A stretch of DNA of 42,886 nt. Source: Deltaproteobacteria bacterium. GTDB taxonomy: Bacteria; Myxococcota_A; UBA796; GCA-2862545. The notes below the pieces were generated by a model that saw only the letters and a program-made list of their open reading frames with translations, was not told the DNA's origin and did no database searches. Below, piece after piece: positions 15,835 through 24,527 of this stretch; within the stretch, counting starts at the first letter, position 1; each line of letters begins with the position of its first letter. A program made the position numbers and the translations under genes. The stretch lies in assembly GCA_016938035.1 (NCBI GenBank), contig JAFGVK010000161.1:1-42886 (forward strand), given 5' to 3'.

Positions 15835-18480
15835 ATGAAGTTCGAGAAATTCACCGTCAAGAGCCGCGAGGCCATCTCTGACGCGCAGCAGCTCGCGGGC
15901 CGGCTGGGCAACCCCGAGATCCGGCCGGGGCACCTCCTGCTCACCCTCCTCGACCAGGAGGGGGGGGTGGTCCCCAGGGTCCTCAAGATCCTTGGCTCCA
16001 ACGTGGAGATGATCCAGAGCCTCGCCGCCGAGGTGGTGGACAGCTACTCCAAGGTGAGCGGGGGATCCAAAGCAGAGCTCGCGCGCGATTTTCACGATGT
16101 GCTCAACACCGCGGAGCGGGAGTCCAAGACGGTGGGCGACTCCCACGTCTCCACCGAGATGCTGTTCCTCGGGATCGCGATGGGCTCGTCCAAGGCGGGT
16201 CAGGTCCTGAAGAAGCAGGGCATGGAGCGGGCCAACATCCTCACCGCCATCGAGAGCGTGCGCGGCGGGCAGAAGGTCACCGGCGAGAACGCCGAGGCGC
16301 AGTACGAGGCGCTGGACAAGTACACCCGCGACATGACCCGCGAGGCGGCGGAGGGGAAGCTGGACCCGGTGATCGGGCGCGACGAGGAGATCCGCCGCTC
16401 CCTGCAGGTGCTCGCGCGGCGCACCAAGAACAACCCGGTGCTGATCGGCGAGCCCGGCGTGGGAAAGACCGCGATTGTCGAGGCGATCGCCCAGCGCATC
16501 GCGGACGGAGACGTGCCCGACTCCCTCCAGGGCAAGAAGGTGATGGCCCTGGATCTGCCCGCGCTGCTCGCGGGCGCCAAGTTCAAGGGCGAGTTCGAGG
16601 AGCGGCTCAAGGCGCTGATCAACGAGATCGAGTCGGCCGAGGGGCAGGTGATCCTGTTCATCGACGAGCTCCACATGCTGGTGGGCGCCGGAAAATCCGA
16701 GGGCTCTATGGACGCGGGCAACATGCTGAAGCCCGCCCTCGCCCGTGGGAAGCTGCGCGCGATCGGCGCGACCACGGTGGACGAGTACCGCAAGAAGGTG
16801 GAGACCGACAAGGCCTTCGAGCGGCGCTTTCAGCCGGTGATGGTGCTCGAGCCTACGGTAGAGCAGACGGTGGGGATCCTCCGCGGCATCAAGTACAAGT
16901 ACGAGGAGCACCACGGGCTCCACATCACCGATGACGCCGTGGTCTCCGCCGCGGTGCTCGCCGCCAGGTACATCCAGGATCGCCAGCTCCCCGACAAGGC
17001 CATCGACCTGATCGACGAGGCAGCCTCGCGGATCAAGATGGAGATCGAGTCCAAGCCCACCCTCGTCGACTCCCTCGAGCGAAAGATCGTGTCGATGGAG
17101 GTGGAGCTCCACTCGGTCTCCCAGGACGAGGACGAGATGTCCATCGAGCGCGCCGAGATCCTGCGCGGCAAGATGGTGGGCCTGCGCGAGGAGCTGGAGG
17201 TGCTCAACAAGCGCTGGCACGCTGAGCGGGACGCCATCGAGCAGATCGCGGCCATCAAGGAGCAGATCTCCGACCTGGTCTATGAGGGTGACAAGGCTCA
17301 GAAGCAGGGCGACTTCGACAAGGCCGCTCGCATCACCTACGGCGAGATCCCCGGCCTGAAGGCCACCCTCAAGGAGCGCCAGGCGCACCTCGCGACCCTC
17401 CAGGAGGAGGGGGCGCTGCTCTCGGAGGAGGTGACTGAGGAGGACATCGCCCGGGTGGTGTCGCGCTGGTCCGGGGTCCCGGTGAACAAGCTCAAGCAGT
17501 CCGAACAGGCCCGGCTGATGCTGATGGAGGACAACCTCCACAACCGCGTCATCGGCCAGCACGAGGCGGTGGTCAAGGTGTCCGAGTCGGTGCGGCGCTC
17601 TCGCGCGGGCCTGCAGGACCCCAACCAGCCGATCGGCTCCTTCCTCTTCCTAGGCCCCACCGGTGTGGGCAAGACCGAGCTCGCCAAGGCGCTCGCGGAG
17701 TTCCTCTTCGACGACGAGGCGGCCATCGTCCGCGTCGACATGTCGGAGTTCATGGAGAAGCACTCGGTGGCCAAGCTGATCGGCGCCCCCCCGGGCTACG
17801 TCGGCTACGACGAGGGCGGGCAGCTCACTGAGGCGGTGCGGCGCCGCCCCTACTCGGTGGTGCTCCTCGACGAGGTCGAGAAGGCACACCCGGACGTGTT
17901 CAACATCCTGCTCCAGGTCCTCGACGACGGGCGCCTGTCGGACTCCAAGGGCCGCACGGTGGACTTCAAGAACACCGTCATCATCATGACCTCCAACGTG
18001 GGCTCGCCCAAGATCATGGAGGCCGGCGGCGACCGGGCCAAGGCGATCCGCGCGGTGATGGAGGAGCTCAACAGGGTGTTCCGCCCCGAGTTCCTGAACC
18101 GCATCGACGAGAAGATCGTCTTCGATCCGCTCACCCGCTCGGACATGGACGGGATCTTCAAGATCCAGCTCCGCAGGGTCCGCAAGCTGCTCGACGCCAG
18201 GCGGCTCAACGTCACCGTGTCGGAGGCCGCCGCCAAGGCGATCGGCGATCTGGGCTTCGACCCGGCCTTCGGTGCCCGTCCGCTCAAGCGCGCCATCCAG
18301 CAGTACCTGATGAACCCCATGTCCAACGCGATCATCGGGGGCGACTACGGCGCCCGCGACACCATCGCGGTGGACTGGGAGTTCGAGGAGGACGGGGGCG
18401 GCTCCATCACCTTCACCCGCATCCCCGCCGAGGAGGAGGTGGAGGAGGAGGGCGCGATCGTGCTGGGAGCGCCCGAGTGA
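15835..18480 (+). CDS. clpB: ATP-dependent disaggregase ClpB
   Basis: ClpB is the Hsp100 ring ATPase that threads proteins out of aggregates together with DnaK. The 881-residue protein has the N-terminal Clp repeat domain (1-145), AAA1 with Walker A GEPGVGKT (205-212), Walker [10 protein letters not shown] and arginine-finger region FERRFQPV, the coiled-coil M domain (about 400-520, present, which separates ClpB from ClpA/ClpC), AAA2 with GPTGVGKT (607-614), pore loop GYVGYDEGG and Walker [12 protein letters not shown], and a D2-small domain. The acidic tail (EEEVEEEG) is slightly longer than usual. ATG 15835 follows GGAGG. A sigma32-like promoter may lie upstream. The last codon overlaps the GTG of thyX. 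Confidence 0.95.
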   Translation: MKFEKFTVKSREAISDAQQLAGRLGNPEIRPGHLLLTLLDQEGGVVPRVLKILGSNVEMIQSLAAEVVDSYSKVSGGSKAELARDFHDVLNTAERESKTVGDSHVSTEMLFLGIAMGSSKAGQVLKKQGMERANILTAIESVRGGQKVTGENAEAQYEALDKYTRDMTREAAEGKLDPVIGRDEEIRRSLQVLARRTKNNPVLIGEPGVGKTAIVEAIAQRIADGDVPDSLQGKKVMALDLPALLAGAKFKGEFEERLKALINEIESAEGQVILFIDELHMLVGAGKSEGSMDAGNMLKPALARGKLRAIGATTVDEYRKKVETDKAFERRFQPVMVLEPTVEQTVGILRGIKYKYEEHHGLHITDDAVVSAAVLAARYIQDRQLPDKAIDLIDEAASRIKMEIESKPTLVDSLERKIVSMEVELHSVSQDEDEMSIERAEILRGKMVGLREELEVLNKRWHAERDAIEQIAAIKEQISDLVYEGDKAQKQGDFDKAARITYGEIPGLKATLKERQAHLATLQEEGALLSEEVTEEDIARVVSRWSGVPVNKLKQSEQARLMLMEDNLHNRVIGQHEAVVKVSESVRRSRAGLQDPNQPIGSFLFLGPTGVGKTELAKALAEFLFDDEAAIVRVDMSEFMEKHSVAKLIGAPPGYVGYDEGGQLTEAVRRRPYSVVLLDEVEKAHPDVFNILLQVLDDGRLSDSKGRTVDFKNTVIIMTSNVGSPKIMEAGGDRAKAIRAVMEELNRVFRPEFLNRIDEKIVFDPLTRSDMDGIFKIQLRRVRKLLDARRLNVTVSEAAAKAIGDLGFDPAFGARPLKRAIQQYLMNPMSNAIIGGDYGARDTIAVDWEFEEDGGGSITFTRIPAEEEVEEEGAIVLGAPE

Positions 18481-19412
18481 GCGAGGCAGTCGACGAGCTG
18501 GAGGGGCTGCTCGCTGCCCCTCCCCAGCTCACCCGCAGGCCGGTGGTGCAGGCGCTGGAGGAGCGGCTCTACCGCCCGGTGCGGGTGCTGGACCACGGCT
18601 TCGTGCGGGTGGTTGACTACTCCGGGGACGACGGCGCGGTGGTGCAGGCGGCCAGGGTCTCCTACGGGGGGGGCACGCGCTCGGTGAGCTCGGACAGGGG
18701 CCTGATCCGCTACCTGATGCGCCACCGCCACACCACGCCCTTCGAGATGTGCGAGCTCAAGCTGCACGTGAAGCTGCCCATCTTCGTGGCGCGGCAGTGG
18801 ATCCGCCACCGCACCGCGAGCGTCAACGAGATCTCGGGCAGGTACAGCGTCCTCGATCGGGAGTTCTACCTGCCCCCCGCCGCGCTGATCGCCACTCAGG
18901 CCAGCTCCAACCGGCAGGGGCGGGGGGCGTCGCTCGACGCGGACGAGGCGGGGGAGGTGCTGCGCCTGCTCCGCGAGGACGCGATGCGCTCCTTCGGCAC
19001 CTACCAGGCGCTGCTCAACGACGACGGCTCCGGCGAGGCGGCAGATCCCACCAAGCCGATGGTGGCGCGGGAGCTGGCCCGGATCAACCTCGGGCTCTCA
19101 ACCTACACCCAGTGGTACTGGAAGACCGACCTCCACAACCTGCTGCATTTCCTCGCCCTGCGCCTGGACCGGCACGCGCAGGTGGAGATCCGGCGCTACG
19201 CCCAGGTCATCGCCGATGTGGTCGCGGCCTGGGTCCCCCACACCTGGGAGGCCTTCCTGGACTATCGGATGGGCGCCCACACCTTCTCGCGCGAGGAGCT
19301 GGCGCTGATCCGGGGCGCGCTGCGCGGGCAGGATCTGGAGGAGGGGATGGAGCGCTCTGGGCTGAGCGGGCGCGAGCGGGCGGAGCTCCTGAGCGTCCTA
19401 GGGCTGCGCTAG
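18477..19412 (+). CDS. thyX: FAD-dependent thymidylate synthase
   Basis: ThyX methylates dUMP to dTMP using methylene-THF and NADPH with FAD. The diagnostic motif RHRxxSxNExSxRY is intact as RHRTASVNEISGRYS (110-124). RHRHTTPFEMCELKLHVKLPIF before it and ARINLGLSTYTQWYWKTDLHNLLHFLALR after it are also family-typical. At 311 residues it is longer than the usual 220-250, with extra sequence at both ends. The GTG start overlaps the clpB stop (GTGA). No thyA is in the window, and ThyX-dependent organisms usually lack it. A hairpin spans the stop codon. Confidence 0.93.
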   Translation: MSEAVDELEGLLAAPPQLTRRPVVQALEERLYRPVRVLDHGFVRVVDYSGDDGAVVQAARVSYGGGTRSVSSDRGLIRYLMRHRHTTPFEMCELKLHVKLPIFVARQWIRHRTASVNEISGRYSVLDREFYLPPAALIATQASSNRQGRGASLDADEAGEVLRLLREDAMRSFGTYQALLNDDGSGEAADPTKPMVARELARINLGLSTYTQWYWKTDLHNLLHFLALRLDRHAQVEIRRYAQVIADVVAAWVPHTWEAFLDYRMGAHTFSREELALIRGALRGQDLEEGMERSGLSGRERAELLSVLGLR

Positions 19413-19466
19413 GAGCGGGTTCATCACTGTGATGTGGTCGGACTCGGGCTGATCAGATATCTGATC
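19396..19466. promoter_or_regulatory. Three consecutive dyads between thyX and the PiT gene
   Basis: Three inverted repeats follow one another: TCCTAG/CTAGGA (19396-19414, 7-nt loop, spanning the thyX stop), CATCACTGTGATG (19432-19444) and the perfect 16-bp palindrome GATCAGATATCTGATC (19451-19466), followed by GGTTTATT. The first or last could terminate thyX transcription. The palindromes look like dimeric regulator sites placed 85-120 bp before the phosphate transporter gene. Neither resembles a PhoB box. Confidence 0.5.
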
Positions 19467-19551
19467 GGTTTATTGCCCTGCCGAACGGACCTCTCTCCTG
19501 AGCGCCCTCTCGCGGGGCGCCCCCAGGTGAGCTGCGGACAGGAGGTGCGAT

Positions 19552-20523
19552 TTGGACGGGGTGCTGCTGGTCTCGATCGTCCTCAGCGGGCTCTACGTTG
19601 GCGGAAACATCGGCGCGAATGACGCCGCCAACTGCATCGGCCCAGGGATGGGGGCGGGGCTGATCCGCTACCGGACCGGCATCGCGGTGGTGGCCCTCTT
19701 CGTGGTGGCCGGAGCCCTGATCCAGGGCGGCGCCTCGGCGCACACGGTGGGCAAGGGCGTCGTGACCGACCCTATCCCCCCGCTGGGGGTGCTCGCGGCG
19801 CTGTTCTCTGGCGGGCTGTTCGTTACCCTCGCCACCTTCTTCAAGATCCCGGTCTCGACGTCCCAGTCGGTGGTGGGGGCCGTCGCGGGGATCGGGGTGG
19901 TGCAGGGGCTGACCGTGAATTGGTCCAAGGGCCTGGACATCGTCGGGTCGTGGATCCTGTGTCCCATCCTCAGCCTGGCGCTGACCTGGGCGCTGTACGG
20001 CCTCACCCTGCGGGTGCTCCGCTGGACCCACGATCACCGCTACACCCGCCAGACCCTGCAGTACCTCGTGCTGGCGTCGGCGGCCTACGCGGCCTACTCG
20101 CTGGGGGCCAACAACCTGGGCAACGCGATCGGGCCGGTGCTCGCGTTGGGCGACGGACTGATCGACACCAGGCTGCTCATCGGGCTGGGGGGCCTGTCGA
20201 TCGGGGCGGGGGCCCTCCTGTTCGGGCGCGGTGTCGCGGAGACCGTGGGGAGGAGCATCCTGCCCCTTGATCTGCCCGGCGCCTTCGCGGTGCAGGTGTC
20301 CACCGGGGTGGGGCTGCACGTCTTCGCCCTGGTGGGGGTGCCAGTCTCTAGCTCTCAGGCCGTTGTGGGCGCGATCCTAGGCATTGGCCTCTATCACGGG
20401 GTGAGGGCGGTCTCGTCGCGCAAGCTGGGAGAGATCGCGCTGGGGTGGGTGCTGACCCCGCTGGGGTCAGCGCTGTTCGCGGCGGCGCTCTTCAAGGGCC
20501 TGGAGGCAGCCCTCAGCGCCTGA
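19552..20523 (+). CDS. PiT-family inorganic phosphate transporter
   Basis: This 323-residue inner-membrane protein is a low-affinity phosphate (metal-phosphate) symporter. Both halves carry the family signature: GANDAANCIGPGMG (21-34) and GANNLGNAIGPVLALG (185-200). The matching VSTSQSVVGAVAGIG and VSSSQAVVGAILGIG re-entrant segments are also present. About 9-10 hydrophobic helices are visible. The start is TTG 19552, 6 nt after GGAGG; no ATG fits. It is a monocistronic-looking gene after a 139-bp spacer with three dyads. Repeat R2 begins 42 bp after its stop. Confidence 0.9.
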   Translation: MDGVLLVSIVLSGLYVGGNIGANDAANCIGPGMGAGLIRYRTGIAVVALFVVAGALIQGGASAHTVGKGVVTDPIPPLGVLAALFSGGLFVTLATFFKIPVSTSQSVVGAVAGIGVVQGLTVNWSKGLDIVGSWILCPILSLALTWALYGLTLRVLRWTHDHRYTRQTLQYLVLASAAYAAYSLGANNLGNAIGPVLALGDGLIDTRLLIGLGGLSIGAGALLFGRGVAETVGRSILPLDLPGAFAVQVSTGVGLHVFALVGVPVSSSQAVVGAILGIGLYHGVRAVSSRKLGEIALGWVLTPLGSALFAAALFKGLEAALSA

Positions 20524-20564
20524 TCCCGGCGATCCGGTGGCGCGGATCGGGCGCTCCCCGGGCA

Positions 20565-20764
20565 CCGATTCGCTGGCCTCTCGACGCGTGCCCCTGTCCC
20601 TGCGCTATTCGCGCACGAAAGCGCGCTTCCTACCCGTGGAACCGCGTCCGCGTGCCGATACTCCTCGCGACGAGGGGCTCGTCTGCACGCTGGAAGAGGC
20701 GACTGGCGACTTCATCCGATGGGTCCATTGGAAGGATCAAGGTCGTCCTGTGAGACCCACCCGA
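20565..20764 (+). repeat. Dispersed repeat R2, copy A (about 200 bp)
   Basis: This block begins with CCGATTCGCTGGCCTCTCG, which is identical over 19 bp to 38216-38234. It remains recognisably similar to that region to the end (for example CTGGAAGA and CTTCATC...GATGG, then TGAG..CC.CCCGA), and both copies span about 200 bp in the same orientation. No convincing protein frame is conserved. Short complementary arms flank the conserved start (GGGCAC/GTGCCC here, GCGCCG/CGGCGC in the other copy), suggesting a structured RNA. Its right end merges with the terminal repeat of R1. Confidence 0.6.
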
Positions 20765-21008
20765 TCCGGTTCCACAAGAGACAAGTGTGCATCGTCCATC
20801 GTGCCGCACGCTACGCCACCCACCCCGCTCGTCCATTCATCCGCCGCGCCGGGGGCTCCTCCTCACGGGCCCCTCTGGAGCGAGGCTCTGGAGCCCACAA
20901 CACCGCGCCCCTGGACGGGGTGGGACCAGCCGGGAAGCGCCAGGGGGGGGACCCGCTGCTTAGCCCAGGATCGCCCTGGGTGATCGGGTGGAACCGGATT
21001 GAGCGGGT
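20755..21008 (-). repeat. Dispersed repeat R1, copy 2 (about 254 bp, terminal inverted repeats)
   Basis: Inverted relative to copy 1 (7117-7374) and of nearly the same length. Its ends are better-preserved inverted repeats: ACCCACCCGATCCGGTTCCAC at 20755-20775 versus, at 20988-21008, the complement of ACCCGCTCAATCCGGTTCCAC, sharing a 12-bp exact stretch ATCCGGTTCCAC. The core shared with copy 1 includes CCTGGACGGGGTG. It abuts R2 copy A. In one reading frame both R1 copies encode PTTPRxWTGWxQP, but both also contain frame breaks, so a real protein is doubtful. Confidence 0.6.
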
Positions 21009-21023
21009 GAGACAGACCGGAGG

Positions 21024-21577
21024 ATGGACCCGTCCCGCTCCTGCCGCCTCCGCCCCGGGGACCGGCTCCGTCACCTCGGGATCTGCCTCCTTGAGGGCCT
21101 TCAGCGGCCCGGAGGCCATGAGCGCGTCACCCTCCGCAGGGGGCTGGTCGCCTGGGTGCGCTCGCGCTCTGTGGGAGACCGGGGAGCGCGCGCCTCCCTC
21201 TTGACCTTCGCCGGGCACAGGGCGCTCCTGCCTCAGCGGCCCGGGCGAGGGGCGCCTGGGGATATACAGAAATATTGGTACGACCTTCGGTTGTCGTGGC
21301 CACCCCCTCAGGCGTCGGGGCCGCGTCACGCGCCCAGCCTGAGGCCCTGCTGGTGCTGGTGTTTCCCCCGTGACGCGCTCCCTCCAGAGGGGCCAGGTGG
21401 CGGGGCGGGGGCCGCTGCGCGGCAAGGTGGCGGTGGTGCTGCGGAGGCTGATCGTGGGCGCTGCTCCCCGTCACCCTCGCGGTGGGGGCGGTGGCGCGAG
21501 GGGCGCTGATCCGCCTGTCGGCGCGCCGCGGCCTGCGTGCCGCCCCGGAGGGGCACGCTCAGCGCGCGTTGCTGTGA
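21024..21577 (+). pseudogene. Possible frameshifted remnant of a membrane protein gene
   Basis: Part of the long spacer between the PiT gene and the next lipoprotein gene looks coding but in shifting frames. From about 21370 one frame reads QRGQVAGRGPLRGKVAVVLRRLIVG. A one-base shift near 21465 continues it as LLPVTLAVGAVARGALIRLS and then ARRGLRAAPEGHAQRALL, stopping at 21577. The first 350 bp have coding-like composition but no recognisable domain. No start with a ribosome-binding site was found. It could also be chance open sequence in high-GC DNA. Confidence 0.3.
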
Positions 21578-21672
21578 GCCGGGCCCTGTGGGGGTCCTGT
21601 AGGTGATGCTGATAGGCCTGTGTCAGGCGGGCTTAGGTGCGGTACCCTACGCGTCATCTCCCTGGAGGAATT

Positions 21673-24423
21673 ATGCGCGTGTCCCTCGCTCTGGTGCTCT
21701 CTCTCGCTCTGGTTGGCTGCGGAAACAAGGAGGAGGAGGTCGTCGACATCGACGGCGATGGCTACTCCAGCGCGACCGACTGCGACGACACGGACGCCAG
21801 CGTCCACCCCGACGCCGACGAGGTCTGTGACGGGCTCGACAACGACTGCGACACAGAGGTCGACGAGGACCCCGTGGACGCGACCGACTGGTACCCCGAC
21901 GTGGACCAGGACCGCTTCGGGGACGGCAGCGCCCCCAGCGCGGCCTGTGACGCGCCCGTCGGCTATGTGGCGGACGACAGCGACTGCGACGATCACGACC
22001 CGCGGGTCCATCCCGGGGCAGCCGAGACCGACTGCGCCGATCCCATCGACTACAACTGCGACGGGAGCGTGGGCTACGCCGACGTGGACGGCGACGGGCA
22101 CCCCGCCTGTGAGGAGTGCGACGACACCGATGCGGCGGTGAACCCCGGCGCCTCGGAGGTGCCCTACGACGGGGTCGACAACGACTGCGAGCCCCTCACC
22201 CCCGACGACGACCTAGACGGGGACGGCGCCGACCACGACGTGGACTGTGACGACAGTGACATCTTCGTCGGCCCGGACGCTCCCGAGATCCCCTACGACG
22301 GGGTGGACAACGACTGCGACCCCGCGACCCTCGACGACGATCTGGACGGCGACGGTTTTCCCAGGGCCACCGACTGCGTGGACGACGACCCGGCGGTGAA
22401 CCCCGGCGCCTCTGAGGTGCCCCACGACGGGATCGACAACGACTGCGTCGGCGGCGACTCCAAGGACGCGGACGGCGATGGCTATGACGCCTCCCACGCG
22501 GGGGGCGACGACTGCGACGACACCGACGCTGCCATCCACCCCAACGCCGCTGAGGTGCCCTACGACGGGGTGGACAACGACTGCCTGCCCTCGACCCTCG
22601 ACGACGATCTGGACCGCGACGGGGCGGACGCCGACGTGGACTGTGACGACGGCGATCCGGCCCGCAGCCCCTTCCTCAGCGAGGTGCCCTATGACGGGGT
22701 GGACAACGACTGCAGGGACGGGGACCTGACCGATGTGGACGGTGACGGCTTCGCCGGGACCGCCGCCCCTGGGGGCACCGACTGCGACGATCGCGACGCC
22801 AGCGTGAACCCCAGCAAGCGCGAGGTGGCTTACGACGGGGTGGACAACGACTGCTCCAGCGCGACCCTCGACGACGATCTGGACGGTGACGGGGACCTGT
22901 TCACCACCGGCGACGACTGCGACGATCGCGACCCCGAGGTGGGCAGCTCGCAGGCGGAGGTCTGGTACAACGGGGTGGACAACGACTGCTCCGGGGGCAG
23001 CGACTTCGACCAGGACGGGGACGGGGTGGACCTCTCGGACGACGACCCCGACGGGGCCGACTGCGATGACGGTGACCCGGCGGTCGGCGCCTGCCAGCTC
23101 GGGATCTTCCCCGGCACCGCCCCCACGTCCTGCGTGGCGGTGGCCGAGCAGGCCCCCGACTACCCCAGCGGGCAGTATTGGATCCGCCCCGCGGGCAGCA
23201 CCGTGGGCGCCTTCCAGGCCTGGTGCGACCAGGCGGCGGACGGCGGCGGGTACACCCTGCTCAAGATGACCTCACCTGGCGACAGCTACGCCCCCGCCGC
23301 GGAGGCAGCCTGCGCCGAGCGCGGCATGCGCCTGCTCATCCCCCGGACCCAGGCCCACATCGACGCGGCCTGGCGCCTGGCCAACGACCCGAGGGTGGGG
23401 CTCTCGGCCTCCGCGAACTACCTCCGCGTCCTGGGCATCTATCCGTCTGTCAACCGCGCGACCTGCTCCGGCACCCCCCTCAGCTCCGACAACTCCCTCT
23501 GTGGATGGCGCGCGGGGGACGGGGGCCCGTTCTACGTACAGTGGCGCTTCAACATCTCTGAGCCCAACGGGGACAACGCGACCAACGGCTCTCAGTACTA
23601 CGCCTGGGTGGAGGGCGAGGGGGGCTCGGCCCGCCTGAGCTGGCACAACGACGTGGTCGCGGGCTACGCCACCAGGGAGTGGCTGTGCGACACCGCCGAC
23701 AAGCTGGGGCCCGAGCCCACCGGGCTCCCCGCGAGCTGTCTGGAGATCCTCCTGGACGATCCCGCCGCGGCAGACGGGGTGTACGCGATCGATCCCATCC
23801 CGGGGGTGACCGGGGCGACCGAGGTGGTGTGCGACATGAGCACCGACGGCGGGGGCTGGACCCTGATCGGCAAGGGGCGCGAGGGCTGGACCTGGGACTA
23901 CGCCGGGCAGGGCGATCCCGCGGGCTTCACCGACCTGGCGGACGACGCGGTGGTGACCCTGCCCGCGCGCACGGTCCACGCGCTCATGGGCGGGTACGAC
24001 GGCGCCCCCATGGAGCTGGTGGACGGCCTGCGCATCGACCGCGAGGAGATGGGGCAGCTCGGCCTGAAGTGGACCTTCACCAATATGCGGGTCTTTGACT
24101 GGAACCTGGCCAGCCTCCCGGCGCCGGCAAGCGGGGTGGCCAACCCCTCGTGGTCGGTGGAGTACACCACCCCCGCGGGGGAGATCTTCCACGGGACCAC
24201 CAAGGACGTGGGGTCGGTCACGGACTCTGGCGCCAACCTCAACGACTACCGGCGGGTGTTCACCTGGTCCTGGGAGGGCCACGACTACCTGATGGGCTGG
24301 TCGGCGGGCTCTGGCGGCGACAAGGACACGGACGGCGACGGGATCCGGGACGTGGAGGATGGCTTCACCTTTGAGGACCACACCCACGCCCTCCCGTTCA
24401 CCACCGTGTGGGTCCGGCAGTAG
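21673..24423 (+). CDS. MopE-like repeat lipoprotein with two fibrinogen-like domains
   Basis: The 916-residue protein has a lipoprotein signal (LVLSLALVGC, then GNKEEE). About ten acidic repeats of roughly 40 residues follow to about residue 480. Each has DxDGDG, then DCDDxDxxVxP, then EVPYDGVDNDC. They match the putative metal-binding MopE repeat, where Asp side chains probably bind calcium or another cation and the paired Cys form disulfides. Two segments resemble the start of fibrinogen-related domains: SGQYWIRPAG...WCDQAADGGGYTLL (about 505-535) and DGVYAIDPIPG...VVCDMSTDGGGWTLI (about 700-735). A last DTDGDGIRD motif lies near the C-terminus. It is probably surface-exposed and involved in ligand or glycan binding. 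ATG 21673 follows GGAGGAAT. Confidence 0.85.
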   Translation: MRVSLALVLSLALVGCGNKEEEVVDIDGDGYSSATDCDDTDASVHPDADEVCDGLDNDCDTEVDEDPVDATDWYPDVDQDRFGDGSAPSAACDAPVGYVADDSDCDDHDPRVHPGAAETDCADPIDYNCDGSVGYADVDGDGHPACEECDDTDAAVNPGASEVPYDGVDNDCEPLTPDDDLDGDGADHDVDCDDSDIFVGPDAPEIPYDGVDNDCDPATLDDDLDGDGFPRATDCVDDDPAVNPGASEVPHDGIDNDCVGGDSKDADGDGYDASHAGGDDCDDTDAAIHPNAAEVPYDGVDNDCLPSTLDDDLDRDGADADVDCDDGDPARSPFLSEVPYDGVDNDCRDGDLTDVDGDGFAGTAAPGGTDCDDRDASVNPSKREVAYDGVDNDCSSATLDDDLDGDGDLFTTGDDCDDRDPEVGSSQAEVWYNGVDNDCSGGSDFDQDGDGVDLSDDDPDGADCDDGDPAVGACQLGIFPGTAPTSCVAVAEQAPDYPSGQYWIRPAGSTVGAFQAWCDQAADGGGYTLLKMTSPGDSYAPAAEAACAERGMRLLIPRTQAHIDAAWRLANDPRVGLSASANYLRVLGIYPSVNRATCSGTPLSSDNSLCGWRAGDGGPFYVQWRFNISEPNGDNATNGSQYYAWVEGEGGSARLSWHNDVVAGYATREWLCDTADKLGPEPTGLPASCLEILLDDPAAADGVYAIDPIPGVTGATEVVCDMSTDGGGWTLIGKGREGWTWDYAGQGDPAGFTDLADDAVVTLPARTVHALMGGYDGAPMELVDGLRIDREEMGQLGLKWTFTNMRVFDWNLASLPAPASGVANPSWSVEYTTPAGEIFHGTTKDVGSVTDSGANLNDYRRVFTWSWEGHDYLMGWSAGSGGDKDTDGDGIRDVEDGFTFEDHTHALPFTTVWVRQ

Positions 24424-24440
24424 GCTTGGTGGTTTCCTGA

Positions 24441-24463
24441 CGCGAGCGGGCGGCGCGCTCGCG
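24441..24463 (+). terminator. GC-rich hairpin after the MopE-like gene
   Basis: CGCGAGCG (24441-24448) pairs perfectly with CGCTCGCG (24456-24463) across a 7-nt loop, 18 bp after the stop. There is no U-tract, so termination is plausible but unproven. Confidence 0.4.
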
Positions 24464-24486
24464 GGCGGGGCGTGGGATCGGGCGGG

Positions 24487-24495
24487 TGTTATCCT
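24487..24495 (+). promoter_or_regulatory. Extended -10 promoter of the second EEP gene
   Basis: TGTTATCCT contains the extended -10 TGn element followed by TATCCT. It lies 32 bp before the ATG at 24528. No -35 box is seen, as is common for extended -10 promoters. Confidence 0.4.
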
Positions 24496-24527
24496 AGGCT
24501 CGCCACTCCCCACTCCAGGTGCTGGGC

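Noticed and set aside
15802..17562. 586-codon open frame antisense to clpB
   Set aside because: It has Leu/His/Val-rich shadow composition, and the plus strand carries an unmistakable ClpB.
20524..21672. tRNA or known riboswitch in the long spacer
   Set aside because: No cloverleaf arms, TTCGA loop with CCA end, or recognisable riboswitch core was found on either strand.
21673..23120. CRISPR-like array in the repeated DNA of the MopE-like gene
   Set aside because: The periodicity is protein-coding (about 120 bp, in frame, diverged), without identical direct repeats and unique spacers.
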